DNA from: a bacterium | GTDB taxonomy: Bacteria; Cyanobacteriota; Vampirovibrionia; Gastranaerophilales; Gastranaerophilaceae | Assembly: GCA_017942035.1 (NCBI GenBank) | Contig: JAGAVG010000054.1 | Span: forward strand, 1 to 52,467 | Reading direction: 5' to 3' | Length of the DNA stretch: 52,467 nt | In this document: positions 24,706 to 33,263 of the stretch, one piece after another | How the letters are laid out: every line of letters begins with the position of its first letter | Numbering within the stretch: the first letter of the stretch is position 1 | Program-made: the position numbers and the translations under genes | Notes under the pieces: model-generated | The model's input: only the letters and a program-made list of their open reading frames with translations | Databases searched by the model: none | What the model was told of the DNA's origin: nothing

Positions 24706-26568
24706 TTATTCCAAAACTATCGCTTTAAACGGACAGCCTTTTAAGCAGGCTTCACATTTAATACACTTATCCTGAAGGATTTTGTGCGGCTGTTTAACAG
24801 TACCCTCAATAGCGCCCACCGGACAGTTTCTGGAACATTTTGTACAGCCCTTGCAAAGTTCCGGCAGAATAACGATTTTTTTCATTGCGGTACAAACACC
24901 GGCCGGACATTTTTTATCTTTAATATGTGCGATATATTCGTCTCTGAAATATTTTAGAGTTGACAATACCGGATTTGGAGCAGTTTTACCCAGTCCGCAA
25001 AGGGAGCCGTCTTTTACTGTTTGCGCAAGTTCTTCAAGCATATCTAAATCGGACATTTCACCTTTTCCGGCAACAATTTTTTCCAGAATTTTAAGCATGT
25101 TTTTCGTACCTTCACGGCAAGGAACACACTTTCCGCAGGATTCATGCTGAGTAAAGTTCATGAAAAATCTTGCAACCTCAACGATACAGGTATCTTCGGC
25201 CATTACAACCAGACCGCCTGAACCGACCATTGCGCCTGCTTTTATCAAATTGTCGTAATCCATAGGAATATCAAGGTGTTCTTCTGTCAAACATCCGCCG
25301 GACGGGCCGCCGATTTGGACAGCTTTGAATTTTTTGCCGTTTCTAATTCCTCCGCCGATGTCAAAAACGATTTCTCTAAGCGTTGTTCCCATCGGAACTT
25401 CGATTAGGCCGGTATTATTAACTTCACCTGTCAATGCGAATGTTTTCGTGCCCTTTGAAGTTTCTGTACCCATTGAGGCAAACCAATCGGCGCCTTTTAG
25501 CATTATAACCGGAACGTTAGCAAGTGTTTCAACGTTATTAATCAAAGTCGGACGTCCGAACAAGCCTTTATTAGCCGGAAACGGCGGTTTTGGACGAGGC
25601 ATTCCGCGTTCGCCTTCAATTGAAGCAATTAAAGCGGTTTCTTCCCCGCAGACAAAAGCTCCGGCACCTTCTTTAATATGAATTGTAAGATTAAAGCCTG
25701 AACCCATAATATTTTCACCTAAGAAATTTCTTTCTTCGGCATCTTTAATAGCTTTTTTCAATCTTGCGATTGCAAGCGGATATTCGGCTCTTACATAGAT
25801 ATAAGCTTCATCTGCGCCGATTGCAAAGGCTGCGATTGCAATACCTTCCAATAATTTGTGCGGATCGCCTTCCATAACGGATCTATCCATAAATGCGCCC
25901 GGGTCGCCCTCGTCACCGTTACATACGACGTAAGATTTTCCGCCTCTGTTTGCGGCTGTAAATCTCCATTTGCGTCCTGTAGGGAAGCCTCCGCCTCCTC
26001 TTCCTCTCAGACCAGATTTTTCTATGGTTTCAATAACTTTTTCAGGATCATTTTCTGCCAAAACGTTATATAACGCCTCATAACCTCTTACGGAAATAGC
26101 TTCATCAATGCATTCGGCATTTATATGTCCGCAATTTGCAAGTGCAGTACGGGTTTGTTTAGCGTAGAAATTTATATCCTCGCTTTTTTGAACTTTCCCG
26201 CCGGTTTTAGGATCGGTATAGAGAAGTCTTTCTACCGGTTTACCGCCGATAATATGAGAATTATAAATTTCTTCAACATCTTCAACTTTAACTTTTACAT
26301 AAGCGGTGTGAGTTTCAGGAATAATTACAAGTACACCTTGTTCACAAAAACCGTGGCATCCTGTTGGTACGATTGTTACTTTATCGTTGTGAGTGAGTGT
26401 AGAAACATTTGCGCCTAATTCCTCAAATTTTTCGATAACTTTCATTGAGCCGTTTGCCATACATCCGGTTCCGCAGCAGACCAGAACCCTCAAACCCTGT
26501 TTTTTTATCTCTTCAAGAGATTTTTGCTGTTCTTCTTTTATATTAATATTTAATGCTGTTTTTTCCAT
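24706..26568 (-). CDS. hydB: NADH-dependent hydrogenase subunit HydB (NuoF-like)
   Basis: A 620-residue flavoprotein. N-terminal thioredoxin-like 2Fe-2S domain (CCGTGCMANGSMKV with later Cys in PTGCHGFCEQG). NuoF core with the FMN/NAD motif LRGRGGGGFPTGRKW, NGDEGDPGAFMDR and GAGAFVCGEETALIASIEG. 4Fe-4S site ESCGKCVPCREGT near residue 475. Two C-terminal ferredoxin motifs CKGCTKCSRNCP and CIKCEACLKGCP. It carries the FMN site where NADH is oxidised and, in bifurcating enzymes, where electrons split. One base separates it from hydC and 14 from hydA, so this is a tight operon. Confidence 0.95.
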   Translation of the reverse strand: MEKTALNINIKEEQQKSLEEIKKQGLRVLVCCGTGCMANGSMKVIEKFEELGANVSTLTHNDKVTIVPTGCHGFCEQGVLVIIPETHTAYVKVKVEDVEEIYNSHIIGGKPVERLLYTDPKTGGKVQKSEDINFYAKQTRTALANCGHINAECIDEAISVRGYEALYNVLAENDPEKVIETIEKSGLRGRGGGGFPTGRKWRFTAANRGGKSYVVCNGDEGDPGAFMDRSVMEGDPHKLLEGIAIAAFAIGADEAYIYVRAEYPLAIARLKKAIKDAEERNFLGENIMGSGFNLTIHIKEGAGAFVCGEETALIASIEGERGMPRPKPPFPANKGLFGRPTLINNVETLANVPVIMLKGADWFASMGTETSKGTKTFALTGEVNNTGLIEVPMGTTLREIVFDIGGGIRNGKKFKAVQIGGPSGGCLTEEHLDIPMDYDNLIKAGAMVGSGGLVVMAEDTCIVEVARFFMNFTQHESCGKCVPCREGTKNMLKILEKIVAGKGEMSDLDMLEELAQTVKDGSLCGLGKTAPNPVLSTLKYFRDEYIAHIKDKKCPAGVCTAMKKIVILPELCKGCTKCSRNCPVGAIEGTVKQPHKILQDKCIKCEACLKGCPFKAIVLE

Positions 26569-26569
26569 T

Positions 26570-27064
26570 TTACGCTTCCTCTTTTAATAGAGTGTCCAAT
26601 ACAATTTTAATCGCATCCGATGTCATTTGCGGATAAACTTTTCCGTTTATGACAACAACCGGCGCAAGTCCGCAAGCTCCAAGGCAGCTTACAGTTTCAA
26701 GAGAGAACAAACCGTCATCTGATGTCATTTTACCGTCAACTAAATTGAGTCTTGATTTGATTGCGTTCAAAACCGGCATTGACCCTCTAACGTGGCAGGC
26801 TGTACCATCGCAGACCTTTATTTCATATTTACCCTTAGGTTCCAGTGAAAACTGTGCGTAAAATGTTGCAACACCATAAACTGTTGCCGGAGACAAACCT
26901 TCCATTTTTGTTCCGATGTAAGTCATCGAATCTTCAGGCAGATATCTGAATACTTCCTGAACTTTTTGTAAAATCGCTATCAGATTGGATTTTTTATAGC
27001 CGTATTCAGCCATTATACTATCCAGCCTTGAAGTATCGATTTTGTGTGAAATTTCTACACTCAT
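26570..27064 (-). CDS. hydC: Hydrogenase subunit HydC (NuoE-like 2Fe-2S)
   Basis: A 164-residue thioredoxin-fold ferredoxin of the NuoE family. 2Fe-2S ligands in KVCDGTACHVRGS and SCLGACGLAPVVVIN, preceded by the helical NuoE N-terminus (LIAILQKVQEVFRYLPEDSMTYI). It supplies one electron-transfer cluster of the HydABC complex. First gene of the operon; start ATG 27064 with AGGAGTTCAAG upstream. Confidence 0.94.
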   Translation of the reverse strand: MSVEISHKIDTSRLDSIMAEYGYKKSNLIAILQKVQEVFRYLPEDSMTYIGTKMEGLSPATVYGVATFYAQFSLEPKGKYEIKVCDGTACHVRGSMPVLNAIKSRLNLVDGKMTSDDGLFSLETVSCLGACGLAPVVVINGKVYPQMTSDAIKIVLDTLLKEEA

Positions 27065-27180
27065 CTTGAACTCCTGTATAAAATTATATTAACCCCGATT
27101 GTATTTATATACTAAAAGACCAAATGCATACAATCTTATAAAGATTATTACATAAAATCAGGATTATGGCAAGTATATAT

Positions 27181-28200
27181 TTATATTTTCTGCTGCGCTT
27201 GCGAAAGTTCGGTAAATATCTGAATTATTTCCTCTGAGACATCATCAATACTTGTTATTTGAGATTTAACATCTTTCGCGAATTCAGATTTTTTAAATTC
27301 GTGCAAGCCTCTTTTTTTGAAAAGTTCTTCAAGATTTTTAGCCATCGGGATTGAAGGGTTTATGTCGCCGTTTTCCCTGATTGAAATATTTTTAAGCTCA
27401 CTATTGAGCGCCTTTTCCACAAGGTGAAGCGGGAGCAAATCTTCAAATTCTCCGCAATTAACTATATGGATTTTGTCAAAACTCCTCAATCTCGGCAAAA
27501 TTTGCTCGTAATTATTTTTTGCGTCATTATCAAGAAGGATAAACACAGGTATTTTCAAGTTTTGCGCAAATTCATAAAAATATTTAACAACCTGGTTTTT
27601 TCCGCCGGCAGATATTATATATATACCTTTTTTATTAAAATCACATCCGCAGACTTTTCCAAACGCCGGAAGAAGAATTTCCTCCGTGATACCTTCCGCC
27701 AAAATAACCTTTTCCAGTGGATATTTAAACCCTTCTTTTTTTCGCTCTTCTATAATATCACAATTCAAAACAAGCGCCCTCAGCCATTTTAAGTTGAACG
27801 GCAAATCGTTCTCGTTTTCTATAAGTTTTACGAAAGATTTATAGTGAATTCTATTTTTTAAAAGCTCATTAACATTTTCATCTATTACAAATGTGGAATT
27901 TTCATAATCGTAAATCTTTTGATTAATTACGTAATCATCATCAAGTTTAAACCCTAAATTTTCCAACGAAGAATTGATAATGTATTCGGAAATCTCTCTG
28001 ATTGTTTCAAAACTCAATTTATCAACTTCGTTTTTCTTTATATGCGGCTCAAGAAGCGCAGAAGAAATAACGTCTTTAAACACTCTCAAATACTTCTGTT
28101 CCGGCACTTTGAACCTTGTCAATCTGTCAATAGATATTACCAGTTGTTCTTTTGTGAGATGTTTTATCTTAATCTTTTCCAAATTTTCACACCTATTCAT
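27181..28200 (-). CDS. TOPRIM-domain protein (OLD-nuclease-like TOPRIM without ATPase)
   Basis: A 339-residue protein (residue numbers below count from an ATG four codons upstream, 28212). The C-terminal part has the TOPRIM acidic signature of OLD-family nucleases: ILAEGITEEILLPAF (E173), FILLDNDAKN (D228, D230) and GEFEDLLP (E255/E257). The N-terminal 160 residues are helical and charged and show no Walker A motif, so the ABC ATPase half usual in OLD proteins is absent. OLD relatives cut nucleic acid in phage defence or DNA repair; a stand-alone TOPRIM could be a regulator or a partner of another ATPase. The start at 28200 or 28212 is uncertain; no good binding site. Alone, with no defence genes adjacent. 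Confidence 0.65.
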   Translation of the reverse strand: MNRCENLEKIKIKHLTKEQLVISIDRLTRFKVPEQKYLRVFKDVISSALLEPHIKKNEVDKLSFETIREISEYIINSSLENLGFKLDDDYVINQKIYDYENSTFVIDENVNELLKNRIHYKSFVKLIENENDLPFNLKWLRALVLNCDIIEERKKEGFKYPLEKVILAEGITEEILLPAFGKVCGCDFNKKGIYIISAGGKNQVVKYFYEFAQNLKIPVFILLDNDAKNNYEQILPRLRSFDKIHIVNCGEFEDLLPLHLVEKALNSELKNISIRENGDINPSIPMAKNLEELFKKRGLHEFKKSEFAKDVKSQITSIDDVSEEIIQIFTELSQAQQKI

Positions 28201-28281
28201 ATTTGTTAACATTTTAGTATAAAAATAGCAAATTTAAAATACTTTTTGTTTTTATTATAATAGTTATTGGAGTAGGTAATA

Positions 28282-29682
28282 GTGTATTATAATTATTTTC
28301 AAAACTATCGTCAGTCAAATTATAACACGGCAGGCGCACCAAAGACAAAAAAAGTCGAAGCGGCGGCCGTAAATAATAACGCAGCAAAAACATCTTTTTG
28401 CGCTGCGACTAATCCTATTATAAACGAAATTCCTTACGACAAAGCAAAAACAGCATCTCCACTCAGAACAAGATTAACAGGCAAAGATGAGATTGATAAA
28501 TACAACACAGTTCTAAAAAATTGCGATAAGGACACCAAAAAACATATTGATGCGCTTTTAAAAGGCGGTATTCTTTTGAACAATGATTCAAACGACAAAA
28601 CATCAGTTCTTGACAACCTTTACAAAATCGCGACAACCCCGAGAGCTCAAGGGCTTAATAATCAATCTATATTAAAAGATACGGTGGAAGCGCTTTTGAA
28701 CCCTTATATAATTAATCAACAGTTCGGCGATATTCCGGCAAACTATTCAGAAGGTGCCGTTGATGCTTATTTAGGAACTGAAAAAAATGACCCTTCAAAA
28801 AGAGCACAGGCAAAACAAGATATTAACGTTCCATACTCTGGAACCTGCGTTGCGGCAAGCATTGAATTCAATCTTGCTAAAAAACATCCGGCCGAATATG
28901 CAAGATTTGCAAATGGACTTTCTTCTCCTGAAATGGCCGTAGATAAAGAAATAAGCCTCAAAAACCTTACCGAGAAATCTCTCGATGCGGTATGGCTTTT
29001 GAATGCTTTTGAAATTCCGCACAAAACAAAAGGATTTGACAAAACAGTCTTAAAGATTGCACCTGATAAAAATGCAATTGTCAGAGCGCAAATTCAAACA
29101 ACAAATAGAGATGCCGGTGAAAGATCCTCTGTTGACGTTTTAATGCAGTCGGCATTTATGAATGTCGGCTCACAGCAGACTTACAACTCACTTTCGGATA
29201 AAAGAAGTGGAAAATTCAACTCAAACGACAAGGGCTTGATTGAATTTGAAAAAACTTTCACAGAATCCATCGTTGAAGATAAAAACAAAATGTCCGTTAC
29301 TTACCAAAAAGTTGATGACAACGGCCATCTAGTTGGATATGAAACAGATTTTAACACAATAAAAAAACAGATATCAGATGCGATAAAAGCGGGTGAAAAC
29401 GTGATTATCGGATACACAGAAGTGGATGAACATAACGAAATTATCGGCGGTCATGAAATTACAATCACAGACATTAAAACAGACAAAAACGGCAAAATGA
29501 TATTTGTATGCAACGACACCGACGACGGAATTTCAAAACCGATTGAGTACAGTGAAGATTATTTGGTTCCGAAAATTCACCACGCAGCACTTCCGCAAGA
29601 AATTGTCCAAAATGACATACAAATTACAGACAACTGGGTTGAAGGCCTCAAATCTTACAAAGAAATGAAAATGGCCGCATAA
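28282..29682 (+). CDS. Putative papain-like (C39-type) cysteine protease, no signal peptide
   Basis: A 466-residue protein. The N-terminal ~50 residues are low-complexity (MYYNYFQNYRQSNYN..., TSFCAA) with no signal peptide. The sequence YSGTCVAASIEFNL places C189 at the start of a helix after a Gly, and IIGGHEITITDIKTD followed by FVCNDTDD places H391 and N411/D412 in strands, the order Cys-His-Asn/Asp of papain-like and C39 peptidases. The activity is therefore plausible but unproven. Start codon is GTG 28282, with TTGGAGTAGGTAATA before it. Followed by a terminator. No transporter or substrate peptide gene adjacent, so it is more likely an effector or housekeeping protease than a bacteriocin processor. 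Confidence 0.5.
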   Translation: MYYNYFQNYRQSNYNTAGAPKTKKVEAAAVNNNAAKTSFCAATNPIINEIPYDKAKTASPLRTRLTGKDEIDKYNTVLKNCDKDTKKHIDALLKGGILLNNDSNDKTSVLDNLYKIATTPRAQGLNNQSILKDTVEALLNPYIINQQFGDIPANYSEGAVDAYLGTEKNDPSKRAQAKQDINVPYSGTCVAASIEFNLAKKHPAEYARFANGLSSPEMAVDKEISLKNLTEKSLDAVWLLNAFEIPHKTKGFDKTVLKIAPDKNAIVRAQIQTTNRDAGERSSVDVLMQSAFMNVGSQQTYNSLSDKRSGKFNSNDKGLIEFEKTFTESIVEDKNKMSVTYQKVDDNGHLVGYETDFNTIKKQISDAIKAGENVIIGYTEVDEHNEIIGGHEITITDIKTDKNGKMIFVCNDTDDGISKPIEYSEDYLVPKIHHAALPQEIVQNDIQITDNWVEGLKSYKEMKMAA

Positions 29683-29696
29683 GAATTAAAAAAATG

Positions 29697-29722
29697 ACAG
29701 GTAATCTGAACTTTACCTGCCA
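29697..29722. terminator. Terminator between convergent genes
   Basis: Arms CAGGTAA / TTACCTG with a 6-nt loop, followed by CCATCTTTAAATTTT; sits between the protease gene and the convergent LysM gene. Confidence 0.65.
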
Positions 29723-29736
29723 TCTTTAAATTTTCA

Positions 29737-30459
29737 TTATTCATTTTCCGTTTTATTTTCTTTCGGTAATATTGTTTCTTTCGGTTCTTTATACAATCCT
29801 GAATCATCCGAAAGATAAATGCGCTGCGTTTTTATAGGAATTGTACCGATTGATTCAAGTGTGTCCAGCACAATAATGCTGTTATCCTCAGGATTTACTT
29901 TAATTGTTTGGAAATCTGTCCATTGATAATTTCTTTCTTTGTCTAAATATTTATAGGTATAAGTTTTACTGCCATCAGCATTTTCTATACATTCTTTTGT
30001 ATAAGGTTTTTGTCTTCTTGGAGTTCCGTCAATAATTTCTTCTGCTGACCGAAGGCTTCCTTCAGCAATATGCGCCGTATTCGTTTTATCTTGTGCTTTT
30101 GTTTCGTTAGTTTTATCAACGTTTGCAATATTATTAGCGATTTCATCAGGATTAATTTCGTCTGTCTTTTTATCAATTGGTGCTGTTGAACTCATATTTG
30201 TCGAATCAATTGCCTGCGGAGTGTTAATACCTGTCTTTTGAGATGATACAGGCTGAGACTTTGCCTGAGCTTCATTTAACATATGAATTGCATCAGCCGT
30301 ATTTTTTGGGGTATCAGAACTAATTTTCAAGTTCCTACCAGCAAAGATAAGATTGACATTTTTAATGTTGTTTAATTTGACTAATTCTTTTACCGTAGTG
30401 CCGTAACGTTTCGCAATACCGGTCAAAGTGTCACCGGTTTTGATTGTGTAATCTGTCAT
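29737..30459 (-). CDS. LysM-domain protein without signal peptide
   Basis: A 240-residue protein that begins directly with a LysM domain ([31 protein letters not shown]...GRNLKI, residues 4-47), which binds peptidoglycan or chitin-type glycans. Next is a Thr/Ser/Asn/Lys-rich linker (about 50-150) and a small C-terminal domain ([22 protein letters not shown]) of unknown fold. LysM proteins normally have a signal peptide; none is visible here, and no earlier start codon gives one. Export by another route, or phage-like or cytoplasmic use, is possible. Start ATG 30459 with AAAGGAGATATTT. Confidence 0.75.
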   Translation of the reverse strand: MTDYTIKTGDTLTGIAKRYGTTVKELVKLNNIKNVNLIFAGRNLKISSDTPKNTADAIHMLNEAQAKSQPVSSQKTGINTPQAIDSTNMSSTAPIDKKTDEINPDEIANNIANVDKTNETKAQDKTNTAHIAEGSLRSAEEIIDGTPRRQKPYTKECIENADGSKTYTYKYLDKERNYQWTDFQTIKVNPEDNSIIVLDTLESIGTIPIKTQRIYLSDDSGLYKEPKETILPKENKTENE

Positions 30460-30595
30460 AAATATCTCCTTTTATACTCTCAAGCACACATTGCTTATAT
30501 GTTATATAAAAATTTTTATTACATAAAATTGCTTGATAATAGAGATTTTGAAACAAATCTTTACAATTAATTAGCCATATAAATAAAGATTTAGT

Positions 30596-30625
30596 TTGTT
30601 AAATTATTTAGCGAAATATTATAAT
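30596..30625 (+). promoter_or_regulatory. Promoter of the XRE regulator, near-leaderless
   Basis: TTGTTA (30596-30601), 18-nt spacer, TATAAT (30620-30625); the start codon at 30637 would be only about 5 nt from the transcription start. Confidence 0.55.
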
Positions 30626-30636
30626 TTAATATATAT

Positions 30637-30951
30637 ATGAATTATCAGAAATTAATCAATTTTAATATAAAAGAGTTAAGGCTTCAGCATCACTTAACGC
30701 AGGAAGAATTTTCCGAAAAAATAGGTCTTAGCATTCAAGGTTTGTCTAACATTGAAAGAAACAGGTATCAACCTACAGCTGAAACAATTGACAGAATTTG
30801 TTCCACCTTTGAAATAACTCCCGCACAATTATTGATTACACCGGCAAAAACTAATGAAGATGTTATTAAAAACATTGTTACCCTGCTTGCAAACTGTAAG
30901 CCTAAAAAATTAAAACAAATATACGATATAATAACTGTTATGTTAAGATAA
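30637..30951 (+). CDS. XRE-family transcriptional regulator
   Basis: A 104-residue protein with an N-terminal helix-turn-helix of the XRE type (IKELRLQHHLTQEEFSEKIGLSIQGLSNIERNRYQPTAETIDRIC, residues 11-55) and a short C-terminal helical region (ANCKPKKLKQIYDIITVML) that may dimerise. The target is unknown; autoregulation is common in the family. No toxin-like partner is adjacent. Confidence 0.88.
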   Translation: MNYQKLINFNIKELRLQHHLTQEEFSEKIGLSIQGLSNIERNRYQPTAETIDRICSTFEITPAQLLITPAKTNEDVIKNIVTLLANCKPKKLKQIYDIITVMLR

Positions 30952-31078
30952 TTTTTTTAACCTGTTAAGCAGTCGCGAATAAAATGAAGTTAAGATTTGT
31001 TAAATAATATATAGAATCTGGCAAAAATATTCTTTCAGGTGATTTACTAAAAATGAAATAATTTATAAAAGGTATGAC

Positions 31079-32584
31079 ATGATAAATTCAGTACAACCAG
31101 TTCCAACTCAGCGGAATAATAGAACAAGTATACTTACCGTTGGAGATGTTCACGGTAAATTAACAAATCAGGAAAGAATTTACACTGCGTCAAAGGCTTT
31201 TGATGCATTTGTTCCTTCTCAGCCGACAGACAAGTTAAAACTTGCGACCGGCGATATTATATTAGGACTTGACTTAAAGGCAAATACAGCATCAAATAAA
31301 TTCCTTGACTGGTGCGGGTTTATAGCAAACAATCTCGGAAACCATGAGATGGATGTTTTGCCGGAAAATTTATCAAAACTTTTTAAATCGGCGAAGTATA
31401 AAACACTTGCCTGCAACATTAACATTGTACCAAACAGTTTGATGAACGGAACAATAGAAAAGTCAATGGTTTATGTTGAGAATGGCACACCTTACGGAAT
31501 AATCGGTATTGCACCTTCTGACTACAAAGACAGGGTAAAGCCGAACAAAACAATGGAAGAGATTTCCGTAGATGATTTTGAAACAACAATAAAAGATGTT
31601 CAGCAGGAAGTTGATAAACTTAAAGCAAAAGGAGTAAATAGAATTATACTTCTTTCACACAGCGGCTTTGGCAATGATCAAAGAATTGCGCAAGAAACGT
31701 CAGGTATTGATATAATTCTAGGAGGTCACACTCACAATACTATTGAAGGAGTGAAAGAAGGAGTTAACCTTTTCTATTCAAAATCCGGTGAACCGGTTGT
31801 TATAACTCAATATGGCAAAGACGGCGAAAATATCGGCAAACTTGACGTTGAATGGGACGATGTCAAAGGTGTTATAACAAAAGTTCAAAACTCAATGTCA
31901 AAGACAAGAGAAGAATTCAGAAGAACTCTTCCAATGAAATATGCGATTGAAACAATAATTGGTAAACCTGAAATATTGGGAAAAGTATCAAAAGCCGATC
32001 CGGCACCGAAAAATAGATTAATTTCTCCAAATGCACACGCAAACTTTATTGTAGATTCAATGAGAGGCGAACTTGGAACTGAAATCGCAATACTTAATAG
32101 TGGAAATATCCGCGGAAACTTTTCGGAAGGAACTGTAGATTCCAGGCTAATCAAAGATATTACGCCATTTAAAGACGATATGATTATTGCAAATCTTTCT
32201 GAACCGAACCTTGTACATATATTAAAACAGGGCGCAAAATCAATGGTTAATGTCGGCAATAAACCGGGAATTATTATTCCATCAGGTTTTAAATATGATA
32301 TAACAAAATCCGGAGAAATTAGAAACCTCAGATATATTGATAAAAATAACAATGAAGTTCCGATAGATATAAATAATCCAAACCCGAATAAGACCTACAA
32401 AACAGCAATGGATGATTTCGTAGCTAAAGGCGGAGACGATTATCTCCCTAAAAATGACCATCCGGCATTCATTGAACAAACATTCAAAATAGATAAAGAC
32501 AAACTTGCTTGTGAACGTTTCAAAAAATTAGATCAGCCGGTAGAAATCACAGATGACGGCCGTATCAAGATTGTTGAAGGATAA
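31079..32584 (+). CDS. 5'-nucleotidase / 2',3'-cyclic phosphodiesterase family protein, no signal peptide
   Basis: A 501-residue two-domain enzyme of the UshA family. The metallophosphoesterase half has GDVHGK (22-27), NLGNHEMD, LLSHSGFGND and LGGHTHN (Asp/His/Asn ligands for two metals). The C-terminal nucleotide-binding half has ILNSGNIRGNFSEG and AMDDFVAKGGDDY. Family members hydrolyse extracellular nucleotides and normally carry a signal peptide; this one begins MINSVQPVPTQRNN and goes directly to the first strand. Two active-site positions differ from the usual GNHEFD and GDxHG text only conservatively, so it should be active. Start ATG 31079 with AAAAGGTATGAC. Confidence 0.85.
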   Translation: MINSVQPVPTQRNNRTSILTVGDVHGKLTNQERIYTASKAFDAFVPSQPTDKLKLATGDIILGLDLKANTASNKFLDWCGFIANNLGNHEMDVLPENLSKLFKSAKYKTLACNINIVPNSLMNGTIEKSMVYVENGTPYGIIGIAPSDYKDRVKPNKTMEEISVDDFETTIKDVQQEVDKLKAKGVNRIILLSHSGFGNDQRIAQETSGIDIILGGHTHNTIEGVKEGVNLFYSKSGEPVVITQYGKDGENIGKLDVEWDDVKGVITKVQNSMSKTREEFRRTLPMKYAIETIIGKPEILGKVSKADPAPKNRLISPNAHANFIVDSMRGELGTEIAILNSGNIRGNFSEGTVDSRLIKDITPFKDDMIIANLSEPNLVHILKQGAKSMVNVGNKPGIIIPSGFKYDITKSGEIRNLRYIDKNNNEVPIDINNPNPNKTYKTAMDDFVAKGGDDYLPKNDHPAFIEQTFKIDKDKLACERFKKLDQPVEITDDGRIKIVEG

Positions 32585-32588
32585 AATA

Positions 32589-33251
32589 TTAATAACCGTG
32601 CAAATCTTTCGAGCCCAGATAATCCCTGACAAAATTCAGTGAGGCCTGAACGATACGTGTTACACGGGAAGAAGAAAGTCCGACTTGAGTCGCAATATCT
32701 TTAACCTGCATATTTCTATAAAATCTATATTCAACAACAGTACGCTCTTTTGGCGGAAGTTTTGCAATAGCTTCTTTTATAAGCTTGCTCATCTCGGTAA
32801 TTTCAGCGTTTTCATCCGGCATTGCATGAGTATCTTTTACAAAGTCAAAAGGTGAATCGTTATCACTTGCGGCAGAGGCAAGTCCGTCAATGGAAAGGAT
32901 AGTTTCGTAAATAGTTTCACGAACTTTTGCCTGCTGCATGTCCATGCCTTCAACAACTTCATCCTCTTCATATTCATCATCTTTTTTATGTTTCATGGCA
33001 TACCATTTATAACGAATTCGAAGTTCGTTTCTGATAGCCCATCGAACAGCTGTTGCCATATATGCAGCATTGTATTTTTCAAGCTGTTCTTCTGTCTTAT
33101 TTTTTATCAAAACTTGAAGCGCGATAATACCGATAGAAACAAGTTCTTCATATTCAACCATGTGAGAAGGTATGCGGCGATGTTCAACCTTTGCCACCTT
33201 CTGTACTATGTCTATATATTCCTTTAGTTTATTCTCGTTTTGAATTATCAT
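32589..33251 (-). CDS. fliA: FliA-type (sigma-28) RNA polymerase sigma factor
   Basis: A 220-residue group 3 sigma factor. Region 2 is at about 25-90 (EELVSIGIIALQVLI, YMATAVRWAIRNELR) and region 4 is PKERTVVEYRFYRNMQVKDIATQVGLSSSRVTRIVQASL near 165-205, a HTH typical of FliA/WhiG/SigF-type factors. Region 3 is short and acidic. It is 12 nt downstream of flhB, which supports a role in late flagellar or type III export gene expression. No FlgM anti-sigma gene is in the window. Symbol given by family and context; the exact regulon is unknown. Confidence 0.75.
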   Translation of the reverse strand: MIIQNENKLKEYIDIVQKVAKVEHRRIPSHMVEYEELVSIGIIALQVLIKNKTEEQLEKYNAAYMATAVRWAIRNELRIRYKWYAMKHKKDDEYEEDEVVEGMDMQQAKVRETIYETILSIDGLASAASDNDSPFDFVKDTHAMPDENAEITEMSKLIKEAIAKLPPKERTVVEYRFYRNMQVKDIATQVGLSSSRVTRIVQASLNFVRDYLGSKDLHGY

Positions 33252-33263
33252 AAATAGCTCTCA

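Noticed and set aside
30637-30951. XRE regulator as the antitoxin of a toxin-antitoxin pair
   Set aside because: No small toxin-like gene overlaps or adjoins it; the next gene is a 501-residue nucleotidase-like enzyme with its own ribosome-binding site.
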